From assembly GCA_021568835.1 (NCBI GenBank), contig JAKGSH010000010.1, forward strand, positions 372,001 through 436,000: a DNA stretch of 64,000 nt, in the 5' to 3' direction. The notes under the pieces are model-generated. The model made no database searches, was not told the DNA's origin, and saw only the letters and a list, made by a program, of their open reading frames with translations. Position numbers and translations under genes: made by a program. Source of the DNA: Streptomyces sp. Tue 6430. Lineage in GTDB: Bacteria > Actinomycetota > Actinomycetes > Streptomycetales > Streptomycetaceae. This document shows positions 1 through 11,075 of this stretch, piece after piece; the stretch's first letter is position 1; each line of letters starts with the position of its first letter.

Positions 1-1322
<1,322 letters not shown>

Positions 1323-1346
1323 GTCCTCACCTCGCTTCCGTGCTGC

Positions 1347-1742
1347 TCACAGTGCTCGGAGGCCGTTGATCACGTCGCGCAGAATACTCTCGTCCGGCAG
1401 TTCGGCCGGGGGTACGGGCCGGTTCACATGGACGAATTCCGCGTCCACGAGATCACCGACGAGGACGCGTACCACCCCGATGGGCAGATCGAGTCCGGCG
1501 GCGAGTTCGGCGACCGACTGGGGGGCGTCCCGGCACAGGTCCACGATGTCGACGTGTTCCGGGGACAGCGCGAGGTCCGCGTCCGGGTCGTCGGCGTGCG
1601 GTTCGGCCACGACGACCGCGATCAGGTCGAGACGGTGCTGGACCGCGCTGGTGGTCCGGCCGCGCGTCATGGCGTACGGACGGACGACCGGTCCGGCCTC
1701 GTCGTCGAACCAGTGGCTGCTTCCCTGTCCGTCTGTCCTCAT
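1347..1742 (-). CDS. DUF742 family protein (CvnC-type conservon component)
   Basis: A 131-residue DUF742 protein, the third component of the streptomycete conservons (Cvn/Rar systems). It has a variable N-terminus followed by a compact winged-helix-like region containing QSVAELAAGLDLPIGVVRVL. In known conservons CvnC binds its partners CvnB and CvnD at the membrane face. The gene begins 9 bp after the roadblock gene ends, so the two are probably co-transcribed. The next gene downstream should be a CvnD Ras-like GTPase, but a hydantoinase gene is found instead. The reading frame is intact. Confidence 0.88.
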   Translation of the reverse strand: MRTDGQGSSHWFDDEAGPVVRPYAMTRGRTTSAVQHRLDLIAVVVAEPHADDPDADLALSPEHVDIVDLCRDAPQSVAELAAGLDLPIGVVRVLVGDLVDAEFVHVNRPVPPAELPDESILRDVINGLRAL

Positions 1743-1751
1743 ACCGTCCCA

Positions 1752-2186
1752 CTACCCGCCGGCGGGCAGATCGGTGCGCGGGGCGGTGCCCAGATGTGCG
1801 CCGACCCGCTTGACCAGCAGCGTCATCTCGTACGCCACCAGGCCGACGTCCGAGTCGGCGTCCGCGAGGACGGCGAGGCAGCTGCCGTCGCCTGCGGCGG
1901 TGACGAACAGGAAGGCCTCGTCGAGTTCCACGACGGTCTGGCGGACGCTGCCGGCCTCGAAGTGGCGGCCGACGCCCTTGGCGAGACTGTGGAATCCGGA
2001 GGCCACGGCGGCCAGGTGCTCGCTGTCCTCCCGGCTGAGGTCCTTGGAGGCTCCCGTCGCGAGGCCGTCGCCGGAGAGCACGACGGCCTTGCGGATGCTG
2101 CCGACGCGGTCGACGAGGTCGTCGAGGAGCCAGTTCAGTTCGCCGTTGTCGGTCGTGGTGTGGCCGGTGGCCTTCGGTGCGGTCAT
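1752..2186 (-). CDS. Roadblock/LC7 domain protein (CvnB-type)
   Basis: A 144-residue roadblock/LC7 protein. Family members work as regulators or GTPase-activating partners of small Ras-like GTPases, as MglB does for MglA. The segment from about residue 16 (LNWLLDDLVDRVGSIRKAVV) through VLSGDGLATGAS to EAFLFVTAAGDGSCLAVLA follows the roadblock alpha-beta pattern. The ATG overlaps the stop of the upstream sensor gene by four bases (ATGA), indicating translational coupling. No GTPase gene is visible in the cluster, so its partner must be encoded elsewhere or the locus has lost it. Confidence 0.92.
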   Translation of the reverse strand: MTAPKATGHTTTDNGELNWLLDDLVDRVGSIRKAVVLSGDGLATGASKDLSREDSEHLAAVASGFHSLAKGVGRHFEAGSVRQTVVELDEAFLFVTAAGDGSCLAVLADADSDVGLVAYEMTLLVKRVGAHLGTAPRTDLPAGG

Positions 2187-5078
2187 CGACCGTCCCCCTT
2201 TGTCGTTCGTCGTGGTGCTGTGCCGCTGTGGGCGTCGTCGTCCGCGGCGTTCTCCGCGCGGCCGCGCTGCCAGCCGCGCTGGAGCGAGGCCATGCGGTTG
2301 CGGACCTCGTCCGCGTCGCGGTCGGCGGGGTCAGAGCGGTCCTGGGCGGGCCGCTCCGGGCCCTGCCTCAGTTGCGGGGCCAGGTTCGCCTGCCGCACGC
2401 GCCGGGGCAGGGCACCCGTACCGGAGCCGGAGTCGTGAGCCGTGCCGCCAGGAGGGCCGGTGAGCTCCCCGGGGCTGCCCGACGCCGGTTCCTCGGCCTG
2501 GTGGGGCGGGTTGCGCGTGAGGTCGGCCCTCTCGTCCGGGCCGGCGGTCCTTCGGCTGCGGCTCGGCAGGGCGGGTGGCTGCTGCGGCCGGCCGGTGCCG
2601 TCGCCGGAGCGCTCGGCGGCGCCGGTGCTCCGCGGGATCTGTGGCGTCGCGCCGCGACGGCGGGAGGGCAGCGGGGCCGGGCCGTCCTGCTCCGGCCGCC
2701 CTCCGGCCGGCCTCGACGGGGGTTCTTCGCCCGCGCCCGTCTCCGCACCCGCGCGTCGGGACCGCTGGTCGGTGACCGGACGGCCGTGCGAGCTGACCAG
2801 CTTCGGGGTTCTCCGGCTCGGCAGGGGCACGGGGGCGACCGGGTCGCCCGTCGCGGGACGGTCCGGGTCGCTCCGGACGTCGGTCAGCCGACGGCGCTGC
2901 TCGACGGCGTCGGGCACCGGGCCGTCCGGCGTGCGGGTGAGGGCGCGGCCGGGGCGGAACAGGCCGCCCCGCTCGCCGCTGTCGTCGTCCAGGGGGACCG
3001 GGAAACCGCCGAAGGCGTCCAGGTCGACCGGAGCCTCCAGTTCGACCGGCCCGTCCAGCAGCGCGGGTGTGCCGGGCAGCTGCACCGGCGTCCGGGCCGG
3101 CGCGGACCTGCGGCTCCTGGCGGGCTCCCCTCCTTCGGAGGCCGGGGGCGGTCGAGCCGGAAGCCGATGCCGTTGGTGTCGGGGACGTCGTCGGTGAGCA
3201 GGGCGTCGGGGATGAAGACGACCGCGGTCGTGCCGCCGTACGGAGAGGGCTGCAGGGAGACACGGACGTTCTGGCGCTGGGCGAGCCTGCTGACCACGAA
3301 CAGGCCCAGCCGGTCGGTGTCGGACAGTTCGAACTCCGGCGTCTCGGCGAGCCGGAGGTTGGCGTCCAGGAGCGCCTCGGGCGCCATGCCGAGGCCGCGG
3401 TCGTGGATCTCCAGCGTGAAGCCGTTGGCGACCCGGTCGCCGAGGACCTGGACGGCGGTGTGCGGCGGGGAGAACACGGTGGCGTTCTCCAGGAGCTCGG
3501 CCACGAGGTGCGTGAGGTCGGCGACGGCGGGACCGGTGACGGCGACCCGCGGGAGGCGGCGGACCTCGATGCGCTCGTAGTCCTCGACCTCGGCGACGGC
3601 GGCACGCACGATGTCCATGAGCTGGATGGGCTTGCGCCACTGCCTCGAGGGGGCGGCGCCGGAGAGGATCACCAGGCCCTCGGCGTGCCGTCGCATGCGG
3701 GTGGTGAGGTGGTCGAGGCGGAAGAGGTCGGCGAGCTCCTCGGTGTCCTCGGTGCGGCGCTCCATGGTGTCGAGCAGGGTGAGCTGCTTGTGCAGCAGGA
3801 CCTGGCTCCGGCGGGCGAGGTTGACGAAGACCTCGGAGACGCCGGAGCGCAGCTCGGCCTGTTTGACGGCGGCCTCGACCGCGGCACGCTGAAGGGTGTT
3901 GAGGGCTTGGCCTACCTCGCCGATCTCGTTCTTGTCGTACTCCAGGCGCGGGGCTTCCGTCTCGACGTCGATCTGTTCGCCGGCGGAGAGGCGGCGCATG
4001 ACGCCGGGCAGCCGTACGCCGGACGCCTCGTGCGCCTCCAGGCGCAGTTGACGCAGGTCGCGGATGAGTCCGCGGCCGATGCGCACGGACAGGACGAGGG
4101 AGACGAGCAGGGCGATCAGGCCGAAGACTCCGGCGACGACCGCCTTGACGATCACCTCGACGGCCACGGGGCGGACACGGTCCTGGTAACGGTCGTTCGC
4201 CTGCTCGTCGAGGGTGCCGAGTTCGTCGAGGACGTTCGCGACCGCGGTGTCCCAGGTCTTGGCGGTGACCCGCGGGGCATCTCGCCGGGCTCGGTGGAAG
4301 CGACCGCCTGCTCCGCCGTGCGCACGGGGGCGGTGGTGGCGTTCTTCCAGAAGCGCTCGTAGCGTTCGCGCTCCGCGACGGGCAGTTGGGCGAGGCTGAT
4401 GTCGTAGACGACGTTGCGCTGGGCCTCGAGGTCGGAGACCTCGCGGATCTCGTCCCGGGTGACCCGGCCCACGACCAGGGCGGAGCCGAGCAGGGCGTCC
4501 TCCCGGGAGAGCAGCTCACGGGCGCGGGCGACGCTGACGAGGGCCCGGTACTGCTTGTCCATCTCCACGCTGTCGACGACGTCGAGCTTGGCCAGCAGCG
4601 TGTAACAGGGGTCGATCAGACGGTTGTAGAGGTCCAGCGCCTGGGCGCGGGTCACGGTCCCTTCCTCGACACCGCGGCGCAGGGTGTCGACCCCGCCGAA
4701 GGCGTCCAGGACCGCCGTCAGCCCCTCGCCGTCGTCATCGTCCAGCACCTCGCGTACGTCGGAGTCCTCGGCGTTCGCGCGGATCTCCGCGAGCGCCTCG
4801 TCGGTGGCGGTACGGGTACGGCGCAGGGCGGACAGCGCGTCGGAGGCGCGAGGGTCGGCGAGGTAGACCAGGGTCTGGCGGCGTTCCTGCTGGACGATGC
4901 GGACGGTGTCCTCGATGGGGTAGCCGACCTTCTCCACGAGGTTCGACACCGTGAACAGGCGGTTCGCCTCGCGGCCCGTGAGCACCGTGGCGAAGCCCCA
5001 CAGGGCGGTCAGGGACACCAGCGGCACGAGCAGCAGTGCCACGATCTTCCGGCGGATCGACTTCCCGCGAAAGCGCAT
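2183..5078 (-). CDS. Nitrate-sensor-type histidine kinase-like protein (CvnA-type), frameshifted
   Basis: Membrane-bound sensor of a conservon, about 965 residues after repair. It has a first membrane helix (IVALLLVPLVSLTALWGFA), a long extracellular helical NIT-like sensor region, a second helix (AGVFGLIALLVSLVLSV), a HAMP-like linker, and a HATPase domain with N-box LLENATVFSPP, G1 DRGLGMAPEAL and a late DRLGLFVVSRLA box. A proline/arginine-rich tail of about 300 residues follows. The start at 5078 is chosen because a GGGGGAG ribosome site lies four bases before the ATG. Frame breaks near 4270 and 3140 each need one base. The stop overlaps the start of the roadblock gene. Conservon sensors usually lack a matched response regulator, and none is seen here. 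Confidence 0.85.
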
Positions 5079-5498
5079 GGACTCCCCCAGCTCGAACCCC
5101 CACCGGCAGGGGGTGCGCATGTGCGTCAACAAACGGCGCGAGCCTACTACCGACGCGCCGTTAACTCGAAGACGCGTCCGGAATCCGAACGTCCGTATAG
5201 GCGTCGCAGCAGGGTGAGTTGTCCGTTCATTGCGGGAGATTGCCTCCCGGAACCAGCGTCTTCGACCGGGACGGGATCCGACCGACTTCGTGGCGGAGTT
5301 GGCCAGAATTTTTCGCAGTTCGGGAATCTTCGAGGCGGGTTGCTCGTCCTACTCATTGGGAATTGGGGACGGAATCGGCCACAGGAGCCGCATGCCGCAC
5401 CCGGGCGGCGTAAAAGAGCGCAAGCCGGGCAGCCAATGGGGAGCCGGTTCTTGGAGCCGGAGGCAAGCGGTCTGCCGGCGGTGGGGAGTGACACGTTG
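5079..5498. other. Intergenic region between divergent sensor operon and membrane protein gene
   Basis: This 420-base interval separates two divergent genes and should hold both promoters. It is clearly less GC-rich than the flanks between about 5150 and 5370, with AT-rich patches such as those around 5305-5320 and 5350-5365. I found no convincing coding region and no strong inverted repeat. Open frames crossing it show no codon bias. Confidence 0.5.
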
Positions 5499-6122
5499 AT
5501 GGGCACGGCGGAGCGGCGCGGGGCGCCCGAGGACGGCAGGGCGGCGCGCGGTACGGCGCTGCGGGACCCCGAGGCGCCGGATCGCGACATTCCGGCGAAG
5601 GGGCGCAGAGTGACGGAGCGAAGTGACCTTCCGGTGACCGCGGCGGCCGTCGGTGACGAGACCGGGGACGTCCGTCGCCCGGGGACGGCCCGGAGAGGCG
5701 ACACGTCCCGTGCGGAGCGGGACCGGCCGCTTTACCGGCCGTTGTGGGTGGAAGAGCCTGCCCGTCGGCGCCGGCTTCCCGACCCGGTTCGCAGGTCGGC
5801 GGTGCGGGCGGTGCTGTTCATCGCCGTGACCCTGCTTCAGGCCATGGTCGCCTTCCTGTGCACGCTGGCAGGATCCTGGCTGGCCTTCCCCATGGTCATC
5901 AGCAGCGTGGTCAGCACCGTGGTGGCCACCTGGGGCGCGCTGGACGTCTGGGTGACCCGCCAGGTGTGGAGCCAGCGCAACGGTGTCGTGTCGACGCCGA
6001 GCAGCACCGCGCGAGCACTGCGCCGTGAGCGTCGCCGGGCGCGCCGACAGGAGCGGGCCGCCGAGCGCACGCAGGAGCGGATACGTCGCCGGAGCGGTGC
6101 CGGACAGCTGTCCCACCCCTGA
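5499..6122 (+). CDS. Two-helix integral membrane protein of unknown function
   Basis: A 207-residue protein. The first 100 residues are polar, rich in Arg, Asp and Gly and probably disordered. Two adjacent hydrophobic helices follow (AVLFIAVTLLQAMVAFLCTL and SWLAFPMVISSVVSTVVATW), then a strongly basic Arg-rich C-terminal tail. The topology suggests both ends in the cytoplasm, with the basic tail near phospholipid or nucleic acid. The ATG at 5499 is the first methionine giving a sensible N-terminus. Function unknown. It is transcribed away from the sensor operon and converges on the SMC-like gene. Confidence 0.75.
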   Translation: MGTAERRGAPEDGRAARGTALRDPEAPDRDIPAKGRRVTERSDLPVTAAAVGDETGDVRRPGTARRGDTSRAERDRPLYRPLWVEEPARRRRLPDPVRRSAVRAVLFIAVTLLQAMVAFLCTLAGSWLAFPMVISSVVSTVVATWGALDVWVTRQVWSQRNGVVSTPSSTARALRRERRRARRQERAAERTQERIRRRSGAGQLSHP

Positions 6123-6148
6123 CACCTGCGACCGATCACACGGCACGT

Positions 6149-6175
6149 CCCCTGACACTCGAGACCGGTCAGGGG
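6149..6175. terminator. Hairpin between convergent genes
   Basis: An 8-bp perfect inverted repeat (CCCCTGAC / GTCAGGGG) with an 11-base loop lies 27 bp after the stop of the membrane protein gene and about 155 bp beyond the stop of the convergent SMC-like gene. It probably works as a terminator in at least one direction. There is no T tract, as is common in Streptomyces. The region up to 6330 also has a 13-bp tandem duplication (GGTGCATCACGCC) at about 6228-6253. Confidence 0.6.
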
Positions 6176-6330
6176 GCGCAACGCTCGGCCGACCGCTCCG
6201 ACCCGCGGCCGACCGCTCCGGCCGACTGGTGCATCACGCCGGTGCATCACGCCGGTCCCGGAGCGTCACCTGTCCTTCCGCGCTCTCGGGCAAGCGCCCG
6301 TGATGACGGCGGTCTCCCGCCGCCGCTGCG

Positions 6331-9300
6331 CTACGGGGTGGTCGGTGCCGGGCGCTTGAACATCCTCGTCGCCGTGATCTCGCTGTGTCCCGCCTCGCCG
6401 GGGGACGCCTGCGGCAGTCCCGGGCGGAGGTGCTCCTCCACACTGATGTACTTCAGGCCGGCGCGGAGGTCGGCATCGTTGCGCAGGCGGATGACCAGCG
6501 GAAACTCCGCCAGCGCCGTCGTGTCGAACAGGCCGGTGGTGTAGAGGAGCTGCACACCGAGGGCGTCCGAGACCGCGCGCTGGAGCTCCAGCAGATAGGT
6601 CGCGTTGGCGCGGCCGATGGGGTTGTCGAGGAAGAGCGTGCCGGCGTGCCGGTGTTTGTCGCGGCCTCGGTCGTTGCTCCGGAGGGCCGCCATCGTGCAG
6701 TACAGGGCGATTGCGGCGGTGAGCAGCTGACCGCCGGAGAAGACGTCGCCCATCTGGCCGACGGGCACCCGCTCGGCGCGCAGCACGGCGTCCGGCTTGA
6801 GGATCTCGACGGCGACGCCCTTGGGCTCAAGCGCCGCCCCGACGCCCCGCAGCAGCAGGGACATGCCGTCGCGCCGCAGGTCGGAGTTCTTCTTGAGGGC
6901 GGCGCGGGTGGCCTCGTCGACGACTTCACCGAGCCGCTCGGTGAGAGTGGCCTGGTCGGGTTCCTCGAAGCGGATGCGCAGGAACTCCTGCCCGGACCAC
7001 TCGCCGAGTCCTTCGGGCAGCCGGGACAGCCGCTGGGCGGACCGCAGTGTGGCGAGCGCCGACTCCACGAGGCCGCGCAGCCGGTCCACGATCGAGTCGC
7101 GGTTACGCTCCAGCTGCTCCAACTCGTCCGTGAGGACGCGGAGCCGGGGTGCGAAGGCGTCCGCCCATTTCCGGGCGTGCTCGGGCAGCGCGGCGGCGGG
7201 CAGTTCGCGGATCTGCTGCCGGGCGGGGGTGCGCACCTGTTCGTAGCGGGTGGAGTTGGCGTGCCGGACGAGGATGTCGCTCGCCTCACGGACCGCGGCC
7301 TCGGCGGCGGACAGGTCGGCGGCGCAGCCGCGCAGGGACCGGCGGGCCTCGGCCGCGGACTGGCGGGCCTCCTCCAGGGTGCCCGGGTAGGGCTCCGGCG
7401 CCTCCTGTTCCTCCTCGGAGGTGTGCTCGCGCAGCAGGTCGCGGAGCATGGCGGCGATCTCGTCGAAGCCGCCGGCCGCGTCCTCGGCGGCACGGTGGGC
7501 GTCCAGCAGTTCGGCGTGCGCCTCCCGAGCCTGGGTCAACGCCTCCGTGCGGGAGGCCAGCTCGGCGGAGGCGGTGCGCAGCAGGGCCTGCGCGTGCTCG
7601 GCGTCGCGCGGCTCGAGCTCCTCGGGCAGCCGGGTGTGGGCGTCGCCGTCCTCGGGCGCGTGCCGTTCGGCCTCGCCGCGGAGCCTGCCGAGCTGCTCGC
7701 TCGTGCTGGACACACGGGTCTCCAGGAGCTGGACCAGCTCCTCCGCGCGCGCGGCGGCCGCCTGCCGGGACGGCCCGTCGGAGCCGTCGGGGGACTGGAG
7801 CAACTGCTCCGCGCGGGTGCGGACCTTGTTGCTCAGCCGGTCCAGCTCGGCCAGGGCCGCACTCTCGTCGCTCTCCGCACGGGCCTGTTCGGCTCGCAGG
7901 TCGGCGCCGACGCCCACCTTCTCGTACACCTGGGAGGCGGCCCGGTAGGCCTCGCGCAGGGCGGGCAGGGACGCCTTGGGCGCGTCCGGCTCGTCCTCCG
8001 GTACGTCGTCGGGGGCGCCGGCGATCTCGGAGCGCTCGGCGCGCAGCGCACGCGCGGTGCGGCGGGCGTCGTCGGCGGCGCGCTGGGCGGCGCGGCGGTC
8101 CTCGTCGGCGGCGCGGGCGTGCTCCAGGCAGGACTGGGCGCGGGCCTCGGACTCCGCTGCCTCGTCGGCGAGTTCACGCAGCTTGACCTGCCAGCCGGCG
8201 CGTTCGCGCAGCCGGAAGGCGAGGCCGGCGAGGGCGTCGGCGGCGCGCCGGGCCTTCTGGGCGGTCTCCTGCCGCTCGTCGCGCAGTTGTGCGGCTTCGG
8301 CGGCCGCCTCGTCGGCCTCCGCGCGCACGGTCCGTGCCTCGGCCAGCTCGGCCTCGGTCTCCTCGGCGAAGACGCGCGTCTCCTCGGCGGTCCGCGCCAG
8401 TTCGGTGAGCCGCCCGGCGGGGCAGCCGGTGCGCCAGGAGACGAGCCGGGCCGCCAGTTCGCGGTCCTTGCCGAGCCGCGCCGCGAGCCGGCGGATCTCT
8501 CCGTCCCGCTCCGTGGCCCGCGCGCGCAGCGCCTGCCGTTCCTCGTCGGCGGCGTGTTCGTCGTGCATGGCCGGGTTCGGCGGTACGAGGAAGACGTCAC
8601 GGGGGTCGGCGTCGGGCGCCGGGGTGGGCGCGAGGAGGGCGGCGGCGGTGCCGACGGCCACGGCGGACCGGGGCAGCAACGCGGCCTCGCTGAGCACTTC
8701 GCGGGCGCGGGCGTGCGAGTCCGGGTCGGTGATGATCACGCCGTCGACCAGTTCCGGCCGGGCGGCGAGGACGCGTGCGTGGTCGACGGGGTCGACGGCC
8801 TGGGCGAGGTAGCGCCAGCCGGGCAGGGCGGGGATGCCGTGCTCGCCGAGGAACTCGACCGTCGCGAGCACGTCCGGGCCGGGCGGCAGGAGTCCGCCGT
8901 CGCCGAGTGCGCCGAGGATGCGGGAGTCGTCGGCGGCGGCGGTCCGCAGCTCGAACAGCTGCCGTTCGGCGGAGGAGACGGTGTCGTCGAGAAGTTCGCG
9001 CAGCTCTTCGGCGTAGCGGTCGAGGTCCTCGGGCGTGAGCCCGGTGCTCTCGGCCTCGCCCTCCTGGCGTGGCTGAGGAATGATCCGCGCGGCCGCGCCG
9101 CCCGTCAGGCCGAGCAGCTCGGCCAGGCGCTCCTCGCTCGCGAGGCCCTCGGCGAGCCGGCGCTCGGCCTCGTACGACCGTTGCGCGGCCGTCGCCGCGT
9201 CCGCGGCCCGGGCCGCGGTCAGCTCGGCGCGGGACTCGGCCGAGGCGGCCTCACGGGCGTGCTCGGCGGCTGTCCGCGAGGCCTCGCGGGCGGTGTCCCA

Positions 9301-10944
9301 GGCGGCCACGGCGCTCTTCTCGGCGTCGCTGGCGGCGAGGGCCGCGCGCGCGGGGTCGGCGTCGGGCGCGCTGTCGTCCAGCCAGCCGGCACGGACCGCT
9401 TCGGCGGTCTCCTGCTCGACCTCGGTGAGGCGCTGGCGCAGGTGGCCGGCCTCGCTGCGGGCGCGTTGCGCCTCGGTGGCGGCGGAGGTGGCGTCCCGGT
9501 GGGCGGCCTCGCCGACGTCCTGGAGCGCCGCGGAGCGTTCCTCCTCCTCGTTGGCGAGGGCCTCGGCACCCGCGGCGGCGGTGTGCAGGGCGCGGACGAG
9601 GTCGGCGGCGGCCTTGGCGCGGGCGGCCAGCGCCGGGGCGGCGTCCCGCTCGGCCTCCTGGATGGCGGCGGACACGCGCGCGACGCGGTCGGCGGCGGCG
9701 CGCTGCCGCAGGGAGACCTCGGCGGCCTGCCAGGCGGCGTGCAGGGTGCGGCCCTCGGCGAGCTCCCGCTTCTGCGCGGCGGCGGACTTCTCCGCGGCGG
9801 CGAGCGCCAGGGAGGCGTGCCGGAAGGCGAGTTCGGCGGCGATCAGCGCGCTGCGCTCGCGGGCGCCCTCGGAGTGCGTGACGGCGTAGGCGGCGGCCGT
9901 GACGCGCTGGGCCAGGTCCGCGGCGCGGGTGCGCTCCCGCAGGCCACGGGCGGTGAGTCGGCGCGCGAGGCTGCGGGTGCGGCGCTCGGCACCGGTGTGG
10001 ACGTCACGCGCGCGTGCCCGCGCCTCCGCGGCCTCGACGATGCGCCCGAGCAGGTCCACCGAGCCCGCGGTGAAGTCGCGTTCGGCGATCAGTTCGGCGC
10101 GCCGGCCCAGTTTGTTGCCGAAGCCGCCGACCAGGTCGGCGAGACCGTCGGTGTCCCGTGTGTCCGTCACGGCGCGCAGCAGCAGGTCGGTGAAGTCGGA
10201 GTCCTTCTTGACCGCGAAGAGGCCGGCGGCCTCGCCCTCGTCGGCGTTCATCTCCCGCTGGTAGCGGAAGAGCTCGGGGTCGAGGCCCAGCTCGCCGAGG
10301 TGCTCGATCCACCGGTCGTGGATCTCCTCCCAGTGCACCTCCAGATGCGGGTACGCCTTGCCCGCGTCGGTGAGCGCGTCCCGGAAGCCCTTCATGGTGC
10401 GTCGGCGGCCCTGCGCTCCCGACTGGCCCTCGACGGACGGCCGTACGGCGGTGGACTCGGCGACGGGGAGGTTGTCGAGGGTGAGGCCGGGGCCGGGGCG
10501 GAAGGAGTACCAGGCCTCGGCGAACTTCCGCGGGTCGTTGGAGACCTGCCGGCCGCGCCACTCGCTGACCTTGCCGACGACCACGCACTCGCCGGTCAGC
10601 ACGTGCTGCCACTCCAGTGCGACATGACCGCAGTCGTCGGCGAGCAGGAACTTGCGCAGGACGCCGGAGCTGGCACCGCCGAGGGTGTTGCGGTGGCCCG
10701 GCAGCATCACGGAGAAGATCAGCTTGAGCAGGACGGACTTCCCGCCGCCGTTCTCCAGGAAGAGCACGCCCGCGGGCGCGGGCCGGCGCGGCGGGCCGGC
10801 GGGCTCGTCCTGGAAGAACTCCGCCTGCATGGGTGCGGGATCGGGCACGACGTCACCCACGCCTCGCAGGTCAAGCACGGTGTCGGCGTAGCGCGCACCG
10901 GCGGGCCCGATCGAGTAGAGGCGGACCCGGGACAGCTCGTACAT
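6331..10944 (-). CDS. SMC/MksB-like coiled-coil ATPase, 1537 residues
   Basis: A very long SMC/Rad50-type ATPase with an intact frame. A P-loop-like motif, FLENGGGKS, sits at residues 62-70. A long Ala/Glu/Arg-rich coiled-coil region fills roughly residues 320-1300, interrupted near 630-790 by a less helical stretch that could be a hinge. The C-terminal head has the ABC signature FSGGQ at about 1402-1406 and a Walker-B-like LFLDN at 1437-1441. The usual glutamate after the Walker B aspartate is replaced by Asn, and the first Gly of Walker A is missing. It is the last gene of a three-gene operon with a small winged-helix protein and a kleisin-like protein, the composition of MksBEF/Wadjet complexes. 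Expected role: DNA loop extrusion or DNA sensing. The exact family is not certain. Confidence 0.8.
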   Translation of the reverse strand: MYELSRVRLYSIGPAGARYADTVLDLRGVGDVVPDPAPMQAEFFQDEPAGPPRRPAPAGVLFLENGGGKSVLLKLIFSVMLPGHRNTLGGASSGVLRKFLLADDCGHVALEWQHVLTGECVVVGKVSEWRGRQVSNDPRKFAEAWYSFRPGPGLTLDNLPVAESTAVRPSVEGQSGAQGRRRTMKGFRDALTDAGKAYPHLEVHWEEIHDRWIEHLGELGLDPELFRYQREMNADEGEAAGLFAVKKDSDFTDLLLRAVTDTRDTDGLADLVGGFGNKLGRRAELIAERDFTAGSVDLLGRIVEAAEARARARDVHTGAERRTRSLARRLTARGLRERTRAADLAQRVTAAAYAVTHSEGARERSALIAAELAFRHASLALAAAEKSAAAQKRELAEGRTLHAAWQAAEVSLRQRAAADRVARVSAAIQEAERDAAPALAARAKAAADLVRALHTAAAGAEALANEEEERSAALQDVGEAAHRDATSAATEAQRARSEAGHLRQRLTEVEQETAEAVRAGWLDDSAPDADPARAALAASDAEKSAVAAWDTAREASRTAAEHAREAASAESRAELTAARAADAATAAQRSYEAERRLAEGLASEERLAELLGLTGGAAARIIPQPRQEGEAESTGLTPEDLDRYAEELRELLDDTVSSAERQLFELRTAAADDSRILGALGDGGLLPPGPDVLATVEFLGEHGIPALPGWRYLAQAVDPVDHARVLAARPELVDGVIITDPDSHARAREVLSEAALLPRSAVAVGTAAALLAPTPAPDADPRDVFLVPPNPAMHDEHAADEERQALRARATERDGEIRRLAARLGKDRELAARLVSWRTGCPAGRLTELARTAEETRVFAEETEAELAEARTVRAEADEAAAEAAQLRDERQETAQKARRAADALAGLAFRLRERAGWQVKLRELADEAAESEARAQSCLEHARAADEDRRAAQRAADDARRTARALRAERSEIAGAPDDVPEDEPDAPKASLPALREAYRAASQVYEKVGVGADLRAEQARAESDESAALAELDRLSNKVRTRAEQLLQSPDGSDGPSRQAAAARAEELVQLLETRVSSTSEQLGRLRGEAERHAPEDGDAHTRLPEELEPRDAEHAQALLRTASAELASRTEALTQAREAHAELLDAHRAAEDAAGGFDEIAAMLRDLLREHTSEEEQEAPEPYPGTLEEARQSAAEARRSLRGCAADLSAAEAAVREASDILVRHANSTRYEQVRTPARQQIRELPAAALPEHARKWADAFAPRLRVLTDELEQLERNRDSIVDRLRGLVESALATLRSAQRLSRLPEGLGEWSGQEFLRIRFEEPDQATLTERLGEVVDEATRAALKKNSDLRRDGMSLLLRGVGAALEPKGVAVEILKPDAVLRAERVPVGQMGDVFSGGQLLTAAIALYCTMAALRSNDRGRDKHRHAGTLFLDNPIGRANATYLLELQRAVSDALGVQLLYTTGLFDTTALAEFPLVIRLRNDADLRAGLKYISVEEHLRPGLPQASPGEAGHSEITATRMFKRPAPTTP

Positions 10945-11009
10945 GGCGGACTCTCGTAAGTCTTCGGAAAGGTGCGGTGGATCGGTGCTTCGGGGACTGC
11001 CCGGGCTTC

Positions 11010-11036
11010 GGGACTCCGTGGGGTTCGTGGAGTCCC
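11010..11036 (-). other. Inverted repeat between the KITE-like and SMC-like genes
   Basis: In the 131-base gap between these two genes there is a perfect 8-bp inverted repeat (GGGACTCC / GGAGTCCC) with an 11-base spacer. In the transcript it would form a stable hairpin that could act as a partial terminator or RNA-stability element, setting SMC dosage below that of its partners. This role is inference. Confidence 0.45.
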
Positions 11037-11075
11037 CGGGAGCTGCGGGAGGTCCCGGCGGGGCCTCGGGCGGCT

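Noticed and set aside
4386..5498. A longer N-terminus for the membrane protein at 5499
   Set aside because: The open frame continues upstream opposite the sensor kinase gene, but residues there are antisense-like; the ATG at 5499 is the sensible start.
6385..10959. A 1524-codon open frame on the plus strand opposite the SMC-like gene
   Set aside because: It is the mirror of a GC-rich coding strand. Its residues are an odd excess of Gly, Leu, Val and Gln without any domain, while the minus-strand frame carries ATPase motifs.
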